This document shows, in pieces, positions 33,503-40,994 of a stretch of DNA of 42,890 nt. A model generated the notes under the pieces. It saw only the letters and a list, made by a program, of their open reading frames with translations, was not told where the DNA came from and made no database searches. How positions within the stretch are numbered: the stretch's first letter is position 1; every line of letters starts with the position of its first letter. The position numbers and the translations under genes are program-made. The stretch covers positions 1-42,890 of the forward strand of contig JAHAJA010000037.1 in the NCBI GenBank assembly GCA_018372435.1. Reading direction: 5' to 3'. Source of the stretch: Clostridiales bacterium. GTDB lineage: Bacteria > Bacillota > Clostridia > Lachnospirales > Lachnospiraceae.

Positions 33503-34111
33503 ATGGGAAGATTAGACGAAAAAAAGAAACAAAAAAAAGACACCTTATTCACAACAGCCTTTGAACTTTTTACTTCACAAGGCTTCAATAAGACATCTAT
33601 ATCAGATATTGTCCAACAGGCAGGTGTTGCCAAAGGAACTTTCTATCTATATTTTAAGGATAAATATGATGTTAAGAATAAACTAATTGCGTACAAAGCA
33701 AGTTCTCTATTCAGTAAAGCTGTGCGCGCACTTGACGAAACTACTCTTACTGATTTTTCTGATATTATGATCTTTCTAATTGATCATATTATTAATCAAT
33801 TGGAAGAAAACACTAATCTGCTACGATTTATTGCAAAAGATTTAAGTTGGGGAATATTCAAATCTGCCTTATTAAGCAATGACGAGCATATGGACACCGA
33901 TTTTTATGATCGATACCTTATGCTCGCCAAAGAGTGCAACGTTACCTTAAATAATCCTGAAATCTTACTCTTTATGATTATTGAATTAGTAGGTGCAAGT
34001 TGCTACAACTGTATTCTTAATTCCACTCCTCTAACTATCGAAGAATATAAGCCATTCCTATACCAAAGTATTCGAAGTATGATTGCTACTCAAATACAAT
34101 CTATTTCGTAA
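33503..34111 (+). CDS. TetR/AcrR-family transcriptional regulator
   Basis: A 202-residue repressor. The N-terminal TetR HTH is clear: TLFTTAFELFTSQGFNKTSI, then SDIVQQAGVAKGTFYLYFKDKYDV. The C-terminal ligand domain is not specific. It is divergent from the MMPL/heptad-repeat operon and very likely controls it through the two palindromes in the intergenic region. The ATG at 33503 follows AGGAAGTGA; the GTG at 33494 is an alternative in the same frame. Its last 11 bases overlap the convergent DHHW gene. Confidence 0.93.
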   Translation: MGRLDEKKKQKKDTLFTTAFELFTSQGFNKTSISDIVQQAGVAKGTFYLYFKDKYDVKNKLIAYKASSLFSKAVRALDETTLTDFSDIMIFLIDHIINQLEENTNLLRFIAKDLSWGIFKSALLSNDEHMDTDFYDRYLMLAKECNVTLNNPEILLFMIIELVGASCYNCILNSTPLTIEEYKPFLYQSIRSMIATQIQSIS

Positions 34112-35270
34112 GCTTAACAAGATTCTTATCTGACATAACACTGCTATCGTTGTATAAAAGTAATACATCCGTTATACCAAATTGATCCACAATTGCTTCC
34201 ATTTCCATATTGAGATGTCTCAAATCTACAAGTACGACTTCCTCAAAATGATGAGCAAGAATTGGTACCATTGTATGTGCATAAGAATCTTTTACCACTA
34301 ATAATTTTTTGCCATTCTTATTACCAGAAGTAACTTGAACCAAAGCATTGTTACCGCCTAAGAATATAGAATATTTGTCTACACTATCTAACTGTTCATA
34401 GTCAAACAAGGAATCTAATTCCTTTTCTCCCATGTTGATATTAACCTTATATTCCCCTCCATCATCAAAAAGAGTTATTTTGTCAGGCGATACATTGGTA
34501 TTGACTTTATTGTAAACTGTTCCATAAAAATCAGAAGTTGCTACTGTCTGCTTATATTCATTAAGTGGTTTTGGTGTTAATCCAAGTGATTTAGCCCAAA
34601 CTTCATAAGCGTAATACGCACCTAGACTAGTCCAGTGGTGATCGGTTTTATAATAGATGTATTCATCACTCTTATCTTTAAGTGCCTGATTCACATCAAC
34701 AACTAACTCATCTGCTACTTTATCAGAAACATTCTTTTCTAACAATTCACGTATATCTTGATTGATTATCCCTTGATCAAAGAATGGTGCATATGGTGGC
34801 AGTTTTTCTTGCAATATATAACCCGCAGTAGGGGCCAATATGGCTCTCACATGTTCTTTTCCTAACTTTTCTTCATACTTCGCCAAGAACTGTGCAATCC
34901 ATTTTTTATTCTTCTCCCATTGCTCTTGATCTATATCTTTATCTTCTACTTTTTCAATCAGATACCCATCTTTTGCAAAGTATACATTATTAATATCTTG
35001 TTTTCCAGCCATCCTCTCTGCTATGGTTTTAATACGAATCCATTGGTCTCTTCCTACGAATTGATCGGTAATATAGGTTTCGTATTTGGATGTGAATTCT
35101 CCCTTAAGGATAGCTTCTTTAGAAAACTTAGGCATCTGTTCTAGATACCTTCTCTCCCTCTCGGAATAATCTTTTGGTTTCGTTACTAAACTGGCAATCG
35201 TAAATCCAAAGATGAATAAGCAAAATATCCCACAAGTTATTATATTTAAACGTTTTTTATTATCTTTCAC
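34101..35270 (-). CDS. DHHW-family protein (AlgJ/AlgX/DltD-like, SGNH-type)
   Basis: A 389-residue protein with one N-terminal membrane segment (about 9-29) and an extracytoplasmic domain. It has the family motif YYKTDHHWTSLGAY (Asp-His pair) and VVKDSYAHTMVPILAHHF, with the catalytic-type Ser in KDSYA, as in AlgJ/AlgX acetyltransferases. It should move acetyl groups from the MBOAT partner to an extracellular polymer. The start is GTG at 35270, with AAGGAG upstream. It starts 18 nt after the MBOAT gene and is the last gene of the sigma-factor operon. The acceptor polymer is unknown. Confidence 0.87.
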   Translation of the reverse strand: MKDNKKRLNIITCGIFCLFIFGFTIASLVTKPKDYSERERRYLEQMPKFSKEAILKGEFTSKYETYITDQFVGRDQWIRIKTIAERMAGKQDINNVYFAKDGYLIEKVEDKDIDQEQWEKNKKWIAQFLAKYEEKLGKEHVRAILAPTAGYILQEKLPPYAPFFDQGIINQDIRELLEKNVSDKVADELVVDVNQALKDKSDEYIYYKTDHHWTSLGAYYAYEVWAKSLGLTPKPLNEYKQTVATSDFYGTVYNKVNTNVSPDKITLFDDGGEYKVNINMGEKELDSLFDYEQLDSVDKYSIFLGGNNALVQVTSGNKNGKKLLVVKDSYAHTMVPILAHHFEEVVLVDLRHLNMEMEAIVDQFGITDVLLLYNDSSVMSDKNLVKLTK

Positions 35271-35288
35271 AATAAATCCTACTCCTTC

Positions 35289-36701
35289 CTAAAATCTAAA
35301 ATATAAAAATGGATTATAGGACGCATCAACAAGATATGCTACTGATAAGAATAATATCAATAGATAAAAGATGTTACTAATAATCGTAGTTGGTATCGTT
35401 ACTTTCTCCATCTTCTTCTTAACAAGTTTCGTTATAACACCCGAAGAAGCTAGGATTAGAATTATAAGTAATATTCCATTATTGTATAGCAGATATAGCG
35501 TATCTGCATTTATAAATGAATTATTTAATCCACCAAACATTGCTGCAAAATATGCCTTTCCTTTTGTGACATTGTCAAAAGCAAATATTACCCAACCTAA
35601 TAATACAAAGAACATGGCGTATATTCTTGCTACCCACGCTGGTGCCTTTTCTAGATATCGTAGTAAAAAGATCTTTTCAACCATTAACAAAACTGCAAAG
35701 TACAATCCCCAGTATAAGAAGTTCATACTTGCTCCATGCCAGATACCTGTTAATAACCATACGATAAAGATATTACGGATCTGCTTTCCTAATCCCTTCC
35801 TACTTCCTCCAAGAGGAATATATACATAATCACGGAACCAACTGCTTAATGATATATGCCATCTACGCCAAAACTCTGTAATACTCTTAGAAATATACGG
35901 ATAATTAAAGTTCTCTAAGAAAGTGAAACCAAACATATGACCAAGTCCAATGGCCATATCAGAGTATCCAGAAAAGTCAAAGTAGATTTGGAATGCAAAC
36001 GCTAAGATTCCAATCCATGCAGTTAGGATAGGTACATTCTCTATATTCATAGCATTGATGTTATCCCAAAGCAAACCAATGTTATTGGCTAATAATACCT
36101 TCTTACCTAAACCAATTACAAATCGTTGAATACCATATGCAAATTGTCCTACGGTTTCTCTTCTGCTCTTTAATTGTTTATCAACCTGGTTATACTGAAT
36201 AATTGGACCAGCAATCAACTGTGGGAATAACGTTACATACGCACCAAAACTAATAATATTCTTCTGTACTGTTGCATCGCCACGATAGATGTCAATTGTA
36301 TACGACATAGTTTGGAATGTATAGAACGATATACCAATTGGAAGTGCTAAAGACAATGGCGTAAGTGAACCACCTGCAACTTTATTAATAATATCAATTA
36401 CAAAATCTGTATATTTAAAGAATCCTAATAAACTCAAATTAATAATAACTGCCAAGATAACAAAGATTTTGGCTTTGCTTCTCTGGCCTTTTTTAATATA
36501 ATAATCTACGAATCTACCATTCACATAATCTACTACAGTGGAGAATAACATCAATAGAATATAAACAGGTTCTCCCCATGCATAGAATATTAAGCTCATG
36601 AAGAACAATACCGCATTACGATATGCTCGAGGCACAATATAATACAATAGTAACACTACTGGTAGGTATCGAAACAGAAATAATAAACTACTAAAAACCA
36701 T
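35289..36701 (-). CDS. MBOAT-family O-acyltransferase (AlgI/DltB/PatA-like)
   Basis: A 470-residue polytopic membrane protein of the membrane-bound O-acyltransferase family. Landmarks are the YFDFSGYSDMAIGLG motif, ENFNYPYISKSITEFWRRWH, and the catalytic His in WLLTGIWHGASMNFLYWG. In alginate and peptidoglycan O-acetylation such proteins pass acetyl groups across the membrane to an AlgJ/PatB-like partner, here the DHHW protein. The Shine-Dalgarno sequence AAGGAG lies in the last codons of the preceding gene, with only 4 nt between the genes. The link to an ECF sigma pair suggests induction by envelope stress. Confidence 0.93.
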   Translation of the reverse strand: MVFSSLLFLFRYLPVVLLLYYIVPRAYRNAVLFFMSLIFYAWGEPVYILLMLFSTVVDYVNGRFVDYYIKKGQRSKAKIFVILAVIINLSLLGFFKYTDFVIDIINKVAGGSLTPLSLALPIGISFYTFQTMSYTIDIYRGDATVQKNIISFGAYVTLFPQLIAGPIIQYNQVDKQLKSRRETVGQFAYGIQRFVIGLGKKVLLANNIGLLWDNINAMNIENVPILTAWIGILAFAFQIYFDFSGYSDMAIGLGHMFGFTFLENFNYPYISKSITEFWRRWHISLSSWFRDYVYIPLGGSRKGLGKQIRNIFIVWLLTGIWHGASMNFLYWGLYFAVLLMVEKIFLLRYLEKAPAWVARIYAMFFVLLGWVIFAFDNVTKGKAYFAAMFGGLNNSFINADTLYLLYNNGILLIILILASSGVITKLVKKKMEKVTIPTTIISNIFYLLILFLSVAYLVDASYNPFLYFRF

Positions 36702-36705
36702 TACG

Positions 36706-37332
36706 CTACTCCTTTATCTGAATTGTATCAATAGGATAAACAGCAATTGTATCTGCGATGGGCTTTCCTGCCAACTCCTGACCAAACTGTTTATTCAAAG
36801 CATCTTGAATATCTGTTAATAAAGAAACTGGAGCTTCTACATAAGTAAACGATATATTCGTTCCAATTGTGGCTTTCTCTAACTTATCTTTATTAAATCC
36901 ATTATCATACAAAACAATATATGACAAAACAGCATCTGCTGCGTTAAGTTCACTCGGTGCTACCAAATAATACCCTTCCCCATTATTGATAAAAGAATCC
37001 ACAAGGATTCCTTCTCCACCAATTGTTTCTGCAGGAAGTGCACGTTGGTTATCTATTCCGTAAGCTGCTGGTTCAATTGAATACTCATCAACATTGTCAG
37101 ATATTTGGTTTCCTTGTTTCACCAATATACTTGGTATTAAAATAACCGCTACTACAGCCATAGCCACAACGGCCATACCTGCACGAAATTTATTCGTGTT
37201 AAAATTCCTTCGAAACCAAGATTTGTTTTTATCTACTATCGAATAACTTCCTTGCTTATTATGTGCTTCCTGTTCTTGTAACATGCGAGCTTTTTCGTAT
37301 ATTCCATCTATAAACTCTTTATCACTCTTCAT
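36706..37332 (-). CDS. Probable anti-sigma factor (single-pass membrane protein)
   Basis: A 208-residue protein. Residues 1 to about 48 are cytoplasmic and charged (KEFIDGIYEKARMLQEQEAH, similar in style to anti-sigma domains). Residues about 50-70 form one membrane segment (AGMAVVAMAVVAVILIPSIL), and the rest is extracytoplasmic. No named domain is recognised. The role is inferred from topology and from an 11-nt overlap with the ECF sigma gene upstream. The stop codon overlaps the Shine-Dalgarno region of the MBOAT gene. Confidence 0.7.
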   Translation of the reverse strand: MKSDKEFIDGIYEKARMLQEQEAHNKQGSYSIVDKNKSWFRRNFNTNKFRAGMAVVAMAVVAVILIPSILVKQGNQISDNVDEYSIEPAAYGIDNQRALPAETIGGEGILVDSFINNGEGYYLVAPSELNAADAVLSYIVLYDNGFNKDKLEKATIGTNISFTYVEAPVSLLTDIQDALNKQFGQELAGKPIADTIAVYPIDTIQIKE

Positions 37333-37909
37333 ACGTAAAGCCCTCCTCTTCCAACATTTTTCTCAGAGATTTCCTGGCCCGATGAATCAATACTTTAACT
37401 TGGGAAGTAGTTTTTCCCAGTACATCAGCTGCTTCTTTATAAGAAAAGTCTTCAAAATCAATTAATATAAGTACTCTAGCATACTCTTCTTTCATTCTCT
37501 CTAATGTGTGTGCTATCAGTCCTTTATTCTCCTGCTGAATAATATAATCAATTAATTCATCCTCGTCACTAGATATCTCCGTCTGCTCTTCTATATTGAC
37601 TGTATATTGCATTTGTTTGTTCTTACGAATATAATCGATTGCCTTATTACGACCTATAGTAAATAAGTAAGTTTTAAAACTTGTTTTTCCATTATATCGC
37701 TCTTTATAAACATATACATCGACGAAGGCATCCTGAGCAATATCCTCAGCAATATTTAGATCTTGTAAATACCGATTTAAAAAATATATTAACATGTTTT
37801 TATACGCAAGGACTAATTCTTCAAACCCTTCTACATCTCCATTAATAAATCTCTTATACCGTTCTTTATCCAATTCATTTAAGTTATCTTTATTTTCATT
37901 CAAATTCAT
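37322..37909 (-). CDS. ECF-type RNA polymerase sigma factor
   Basis: A 195-residue sigma-70 family factor with only regions 2 and 4. Region 2 contains LVLAYKNMLIYFLNRYLQD, then AEDIAQDAFVDVYVYKERY and FKTYLFTIGRNKAIDYIRK. Region 4 contains RMKEEYARVLILIDFEDFSY, then KEAADVLGKTTSQVKVLIHR. This is the ECF pattern. It is the first gene of an operon sigma, anti-sigma, MBOAT, DHHW. GGAGG lies 9 nt before the ATG. Its leader carries repeat copy C after an extended -10 promoter. In known ECF systems the factor would drive its own operon, but the promoter seen looks SigA-like. Confidence 0.92.
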   Translation of the reverse strand: MNLNENKDNLNELDKERYKRFINGDVEGFEELVLAYKNMLIYFLNRYLQDLNIAEDIAQDAFVDVYVYKERYNGKTSFKTYLFTIGRNKAIDYIRKNKQMQYTVNIEEQTEISSDEDELIDYIIQQENKGLIAHTLERMKEEYARVLILIDFEDFSYKEAADVLGKTTSQVKVLIHRARKSLRKMLEEEGFTYEE

Positions 37910-37970
37910 TAATCAATACCCTCCAAGGTATAATTCTGATACTTTAGTAACGACAGTAACTAGGTAAATT

Positions 37971-38047
37971 CCTAGAGTTAACATGACTCCTCAGAAGTTA
38001 CGGTTTAGCACTTCACGTAACCTCAAGAAATAACTTTGCTACTTCAC
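37971..38047 (-). repeat. Leader repeat copy C (before the ECF sigma operon)
   Basis: Plus-strand 37977-38040 aligns over its whole length with copy B from 42829 on: GTTAAC, ATGACTCCT, AAGTTACGGT, then CACTT..CGTAA and AGAAATAACTTTGCT. Agreement is about two thirds with two gaps. The hairpins are weaker than in copies A and B, so it looks like an older copy. It lies just after the predicted start of the sigma operon transcript. Confidence 0.65.
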
Positions 38048-38056
38048 ATAAACTAT

Positions 38057-38062
38057 ATTATA
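38057..38062 (-). promoter_or_regulatory. Extended -10 promoter of the ECF sigma operon
   Basis: TATAAT on the minus strand preceded by TGG (TGGTATAAT), the same extended -10 as before the PlsC-like gene. A TTGTTT 18 nt upstream could be the -35. Start near 38050. Confidence 0.6.
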
Positions 38063-38081
38063 CCATGTTGGGCAATTGATA

Positions 38082-38120
38082 AACAACAGGTACCGAATAT
38101 ATTACTCGCTACCTGTTGTT
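38082..38120. terminator. Terminator after the DUF4358 gene
   Basis: AACAACAGGTA (38082-38092) and TACCTGTTGTT (38110-38120) form a perfect 11-bp stem with a 17-nt loop, 21 nt past the DUF4358 stop. The T run on the minus strand is short. Confidence 0.75.
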
Positions 38121-38140
38121 TTATATCTGATTACGTAACC

Positions 38141-38698
38141 TTATTTTTTAAGAACTTTATTAATTGCATCCACAGCAATTTGAGCTTGTTCTTTTGCTGC
38201 TGCAAGAATTGCATCCTCGCCTTTTTCTTCCACTTCCATAGGAATATCACCTAATAAGATAAAGAATACATAGTTACCCACTTGTTCAACTCTTGATGCT
38301 TGAACTTTTATCTGATTCATTGGATATTGCATTGAATCATTCACTAAATAATCACGGTATGAATTAAGTGCATCAACAACTTTTTGTACGTTTGCTTCCT
38401 TTGCTTTAATTGCAACAAATGTATCAACGTGAGCGCTCACCATTGGTCCTTGGGCTACGAACTCTTCATACCAGTCCTCTTTAACACCAAAAATACTCTC
38501 TAATGTTTGTGCATCATAATCCATATTAGGTGTATAAGCTTCTCCATATGCATCTTTTACCGCTGTTTGAATCTCACTTACTGGTACGTCTTTTACATTC
38601 CCTGTTCCTTGGTCATCTTTTTTGCTAGAACATGCAGCCAAAGAAAACGCCATTATGCCTACCATAACTAAACTAACAATTTTTTTCATTCTTCTCAT
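38141..38698 (-). CDS. DUF4358 lipoprotein
   Basis: A 185-residue secreted lipoprotein. The signal peptide (KKIVSLVMVGIMAFSLAAC) ends in the lipobox LAAC, so Cys would be acylated and the protein held on the outer face of the membrane. The DUF4358 body has the typical AYGEAYTPNMDYDAQTLESI, VDTFVAIKAKE and LVNDSMQYPMNQIKVQAS. Function of the family is unknown; members often lie near MBOAT and DHHW genes, as here. The ATG at 38698 has GGAGG at 8 nt. A small GCGC hairpin (38722-38734) is in its leader. A terminator separates it from the sigma operon downstream. Confidence 0.88.
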   Translation of the reverse strand: MRRMKKIVSLVMVGIMAFSLAACSSKKDDQGTGNVKDVPVSEIQTAVKDAYGEAYTPNMDYDAQTLESIFGVKEDWYEEFVAQGPMVSAHVDTFVAIKAKEANVQKVVDALNSYRDYLVNDSMQYPMNQIKVQASRVEQVGNYVFFILLGDIPMEVEEKGEDAILAAAKEQAQIAVDAINKVLKK

Positions 38699-38806
38699 AT
38701 TATTTTCCTCCAATATCATGCGCGCTTTTAGCGCAATTCTTATTCATATTATTATTGTTTTAATGTTTACACTTATTATTCGTAAATGAGAAGAAAAGGT
38801 TACACC

Positions 38807-38846
38807 TTTTTTATTTTTTTATTTTTTTATTTTTTTATTTTTTATT
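38807..38846. repeat. A/T octamer microsatellite at the end of the MATE gene
   Basis: Units of TTTTTTTA (minus strand TAAAAAAA) repeat about five times with a near-constant 8-nt period, starting at the MATE stop codon. The tract lies 110-150 bp upstream of the DUF4358 gene start. Such tracts change length by slippage. Confidence 0.85.
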
Positions 38847-40218
38847 CTACTATATTATTGAGCCAAACGCCCTTTTTAACCAATACATAACCAATAATAC
38901 ATTTAATTATATCTGCAAATTGACAAATAAAATAAATCCATAAAATCGACATACCTGTAAGTCTAGTTAATAATAATGCCACGGGGATACTTACTACCCA
39001 TACAAAACAACTGTCAAAAAGGAAAGTTATAACTGTCTTGCCTCCCGAACGCAACGTGAAATATGCCGCATTTAAAAATGCCTGTATAGGCATCATAAGT
39101 GCAACAATACGTATAAACGAGCGAGCAAGGTATTTCACTTCTTCATCTGTTTTGTAGATATTAACAAATACATGTGCAATTGCACCCATGAAAAACCCAA
39201 CTACTATACTTGCTATAACAGAGAAGAATATCATCTTGTTTGCAGTATCCTTCGCTTCTTCCATCTTACCTGCACCGAGTAGCTGCCCTATAACAATAGA
39301 TACCGTGCTACCCATAGCAATAAATACAATATTGAACATATTAGATATGGTTGATGATATATTATAACCAGCAACAACAGCAATGCCACGCACAGAATAA
39401 CACTGCATAAGCATTGCCATACCTGCCGACCATAGTGCTTCATTCAGTAATAATGGCATACCCTTTACTATTATTTGCTTACTCAAATCTGCTGGTATCC
39501 GTAATGTCCGATATACTCCCACAATAAACTGATTCTTTTTATAATGAATATGTGTCCACACAATAATAATCCCTGCCTCAATAAATCTAGCAATAACAGT
39601 TGCTATAGCAGCTCCTTCCACACCAAGCGTAGGCGCTCCGAATTTACCAAATATAAGAATATAATTAAGTGTAGTGTTGACAATAACAGAGACAATACCT
39701 GCTATCATTGGCGTAAGCGTTTGTCCCGTTTCTCGCAATGTACTGGCATATATTTGAATCATCATGAAAGGTATAAGTCCAATCAACATGATTCTCATAT
39801 AATTCTCCCCATAGGAAAGTGCCAAAGTAATATTCCCTACATTACTTCCTTCATGGAGATACATTGATATTAATGACGTTCCAAAACCTGAGAATATAAT
39901 CATGCTAATCGCAAGCATTATTGTACATATAATAATCTTGAAACGAAATGCACTTCTTACTCCTTCCTGATTATCCTGCCCGTAAAACTGCGCTCCGAAA
40001 ATACCTGCTCCCGATACACCACCAAAAATACAGAGGTTGAACACAAAAAATAATTGGTTCACAATTGCAACACCAGACATCTGTTCCGTTCCAACCCTAC
40101 CTACCATGATATTATCTATCATTCCAACAAAATTCGTAATTCCATTCTGTATCATAATAGGAATCGCTATTCCAAGTATCATACGATAGAATTTTTTGTC
40201 TCCAATTAGCTTTCTCAT
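38842..40218 (-). CDS. MATE-family efflux transporter
   Basis: A 458-residue membrane protein with about 12 hydrophobic segments, the normal MATE length. The first half has IPIMIQNGITNFVGMIDNIMVG, with the conserved Asp-N-I-M-V-G, and the second half the corresponding GMPLLLNEALWSAGMAMLMQ. MATE proteins export cationic or other drugs by Na+ or H+ antiport; the substrate cannot be named. The ATG follows AAAGGAG at 8 nt. A hairpin-rich leader of more than 100 nt precedes it. Its stop codon is the start of an A/T octamer repeat. Confidence 0.93.
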   Translation of the reverse strand: MRKLIGDKKFYRMILGIAIPIMIQNGITNFVGMIDNIMVGRVGTEQMSGVAIVNQLFFVFNLCIFGGVSGAGIFGAQFYGQDNQEGVRSAFRFKIIICTIMLAISMIIFSGFGTSLISMYLHEGSNVGNITLALSYGENYMRIMLIGLIPFMMIQIYASTLRETGQTLTPMIAGIVSVIVNTTLNYILIFGKFGAPTLGVEGAAIATVIARFIEAGIIIVWTHIHYKKNQFIVGVYRTLRIPADLSKQIIVKGMPLLLNEALWSAGMAMLMQCYSVRGIAVVAGYNISSTISNMFNIVFIAMGSTVSIVIGQLLGAGKMEEAKDTANKMIFFSVIASIVVGFFMGAIAHVFVNIYKTDEEVKYLARSFIRIVALMMPIQAFLNAAYFTLRSGGKTVITFLFDSCFVWVVSIPVALLLTRLTGMSILWIYFICQFADIIKCIIGYVLVKKGVWLNNIVE

Positions 40219-40296
40219 AACATTCTCCTTTTTTAATTACTCAGACTTTGCATTTGAAGATTTCGAAGAGTAGCTAACTGCTATGTTCAACGAAAA

Positions 40297-40359
40297 ACTC
40301 GCTCTTGCGAGGTAATTCGACAGCTACAATTCTAAAGAAAATCAAATTGGAGCTGTCGA
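40297..40359 (-). other. Hairpins in the MATE gene leader
   Basis: TCGACAGCT (40317-40325) and AGCTGTCGA (40351-40359) pair perfectly, with CAATT and AATTG extending the helix. Next to it CTCGC-TCTT-GCGAG (about 40298-40311) forms a second stem. Both are about 80-140 nt upstream of the MATE start codon. I see no regulator binding motif that I recognise. The rest of 40219-40470 is AT-rich with no ORF. Confidence 0.6.
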
Positions 40360-40470
40360 CTCATTCTTACTATAACAATTTTTATTAAAAACTGCTATAA
40401 TAATTTTGCCTTAAACTAGTACAATTCTACCAGTTTATGTTTTGTTATTAGAATCTTAATAAACATTAAG

Positions 40471-40499
40471 TTGTATCACTTATCTAGCTATGCTATAAT
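40471..40499 (+). promoter_or_regulatory. Promoter of the small zinc-ribbon gene
   Basis: -35 TTGTAT (40471-40476), 17-nt spacer, -10 TATAAT (40494-40499), with TGC before the -10. Start near 40506 gives a leader of about 78 nt. Confidence 0.75.
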
Positions 40500-40583
40500 A
40501 ATGTGGTATTACTAATTATTTGTGTATTATTTAAACTTTTAAGTTTAATTAGTTACAAACTTGTTCACCTAAGGAGGATATCA

Positions 40584-40808
40584 ATGACTAATATCACAGC
40601 AGATGTAAAGTGTCCATACTGTAAAATTGGATTTGAGATTAATGTAGATTTAGAAGCAGAAGAAGAAAAAGAATTAGAGGGTGCAAACTCTTTCGACATC
40701 GATTTTGATGAAATGGAGTGCCCTAACTGTGAAAACTTCTTTGCTATGCATGGTAAAGTAGAAAAAGTTGATGAGGAATTCAAATTAATAATTGAATCAA
40801 TTGACTAA
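40584..40808 (+). CDS. Small acidic zinc-ribbon protein
   Basis: A 74-residue protein. Two CxxC pairs, CPYC (about residues 10-13) and CPNC (about 48-51), flank an acidic stretch (DLEAEEEKELEG) and would bind one zinc ion. I recognise no family with known function. The start at 40584 is fixed by a strong AAGGAGG seven nt upstream; the ORF is open 27 codons further back. It is monocistronic with its own promoter and terminator, so it is clearly an expressed unit. Confidence 0.82.
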   Translation: MTNITADVKCPYCKIGFEINVDLEAEEEKELEGANSFDIDFDEMECPNCENFFAMHGKVEKVDEEFKLIIESID

Positions 40809-40836
40809 TTAAAGTAAAAATAACTATATTCCATAC

Positions 40837-40862
40837 AAAAAGCTCCTTTGGAGCTTTTTTTT
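40837..40862 (+). terminator. Terminator of the small zinc-ribbon gene
   Basis: AAAAGCTCC pairs with GGAGCTTTT around TTT, followed by more T residues. It begins 28 nt past the stop codon. Confidence 0.95.
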
Positions 40863-40887
40863 ATTTCTAACCTTAATATTTTCATAA

Positions 40888-40967
40888 AAAAAACAACTTA
40901 TTTGCTGAATGCTATCTAGTGAACAGGTATGTTCACCTATAGCATTCAGCATAACTAAGTTGTTTTT
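40888..40967 (-). terminator. Long hairpin terminator of htrA
   Basis: AAAACAACTTA pairs with TAAGTTGTTTT, GCTGAATGCTAT with ATAGCATTCAGC, and TGAACA with TGTTCA around GGTA, with small internal loops between. It lies about 28 nt past the htrA stop. The minus-strand side ends in a T run. The helix is much longer than a usual terminator. Confidence 0.85.
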
Positions 40968-40994
40968 TATTGCACTTCTATGCAATATGGATAT

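Noticed and set aside
40240..40360. Fourth copy of the leader repeat before the MATE gene
   Set aside because: It has similar hairpins and a short CGAGTTT..AGTTAGCTA similarity to copy B, but no longer match and no ACTCC/GGAGT module.
40503..40583. Hydrophobic N-terminal extension of the small zinc-ribbon protein
   Set aside because: A strong AAGGAGG fixes the start at 40584, and the upstream part is the transcript leader.
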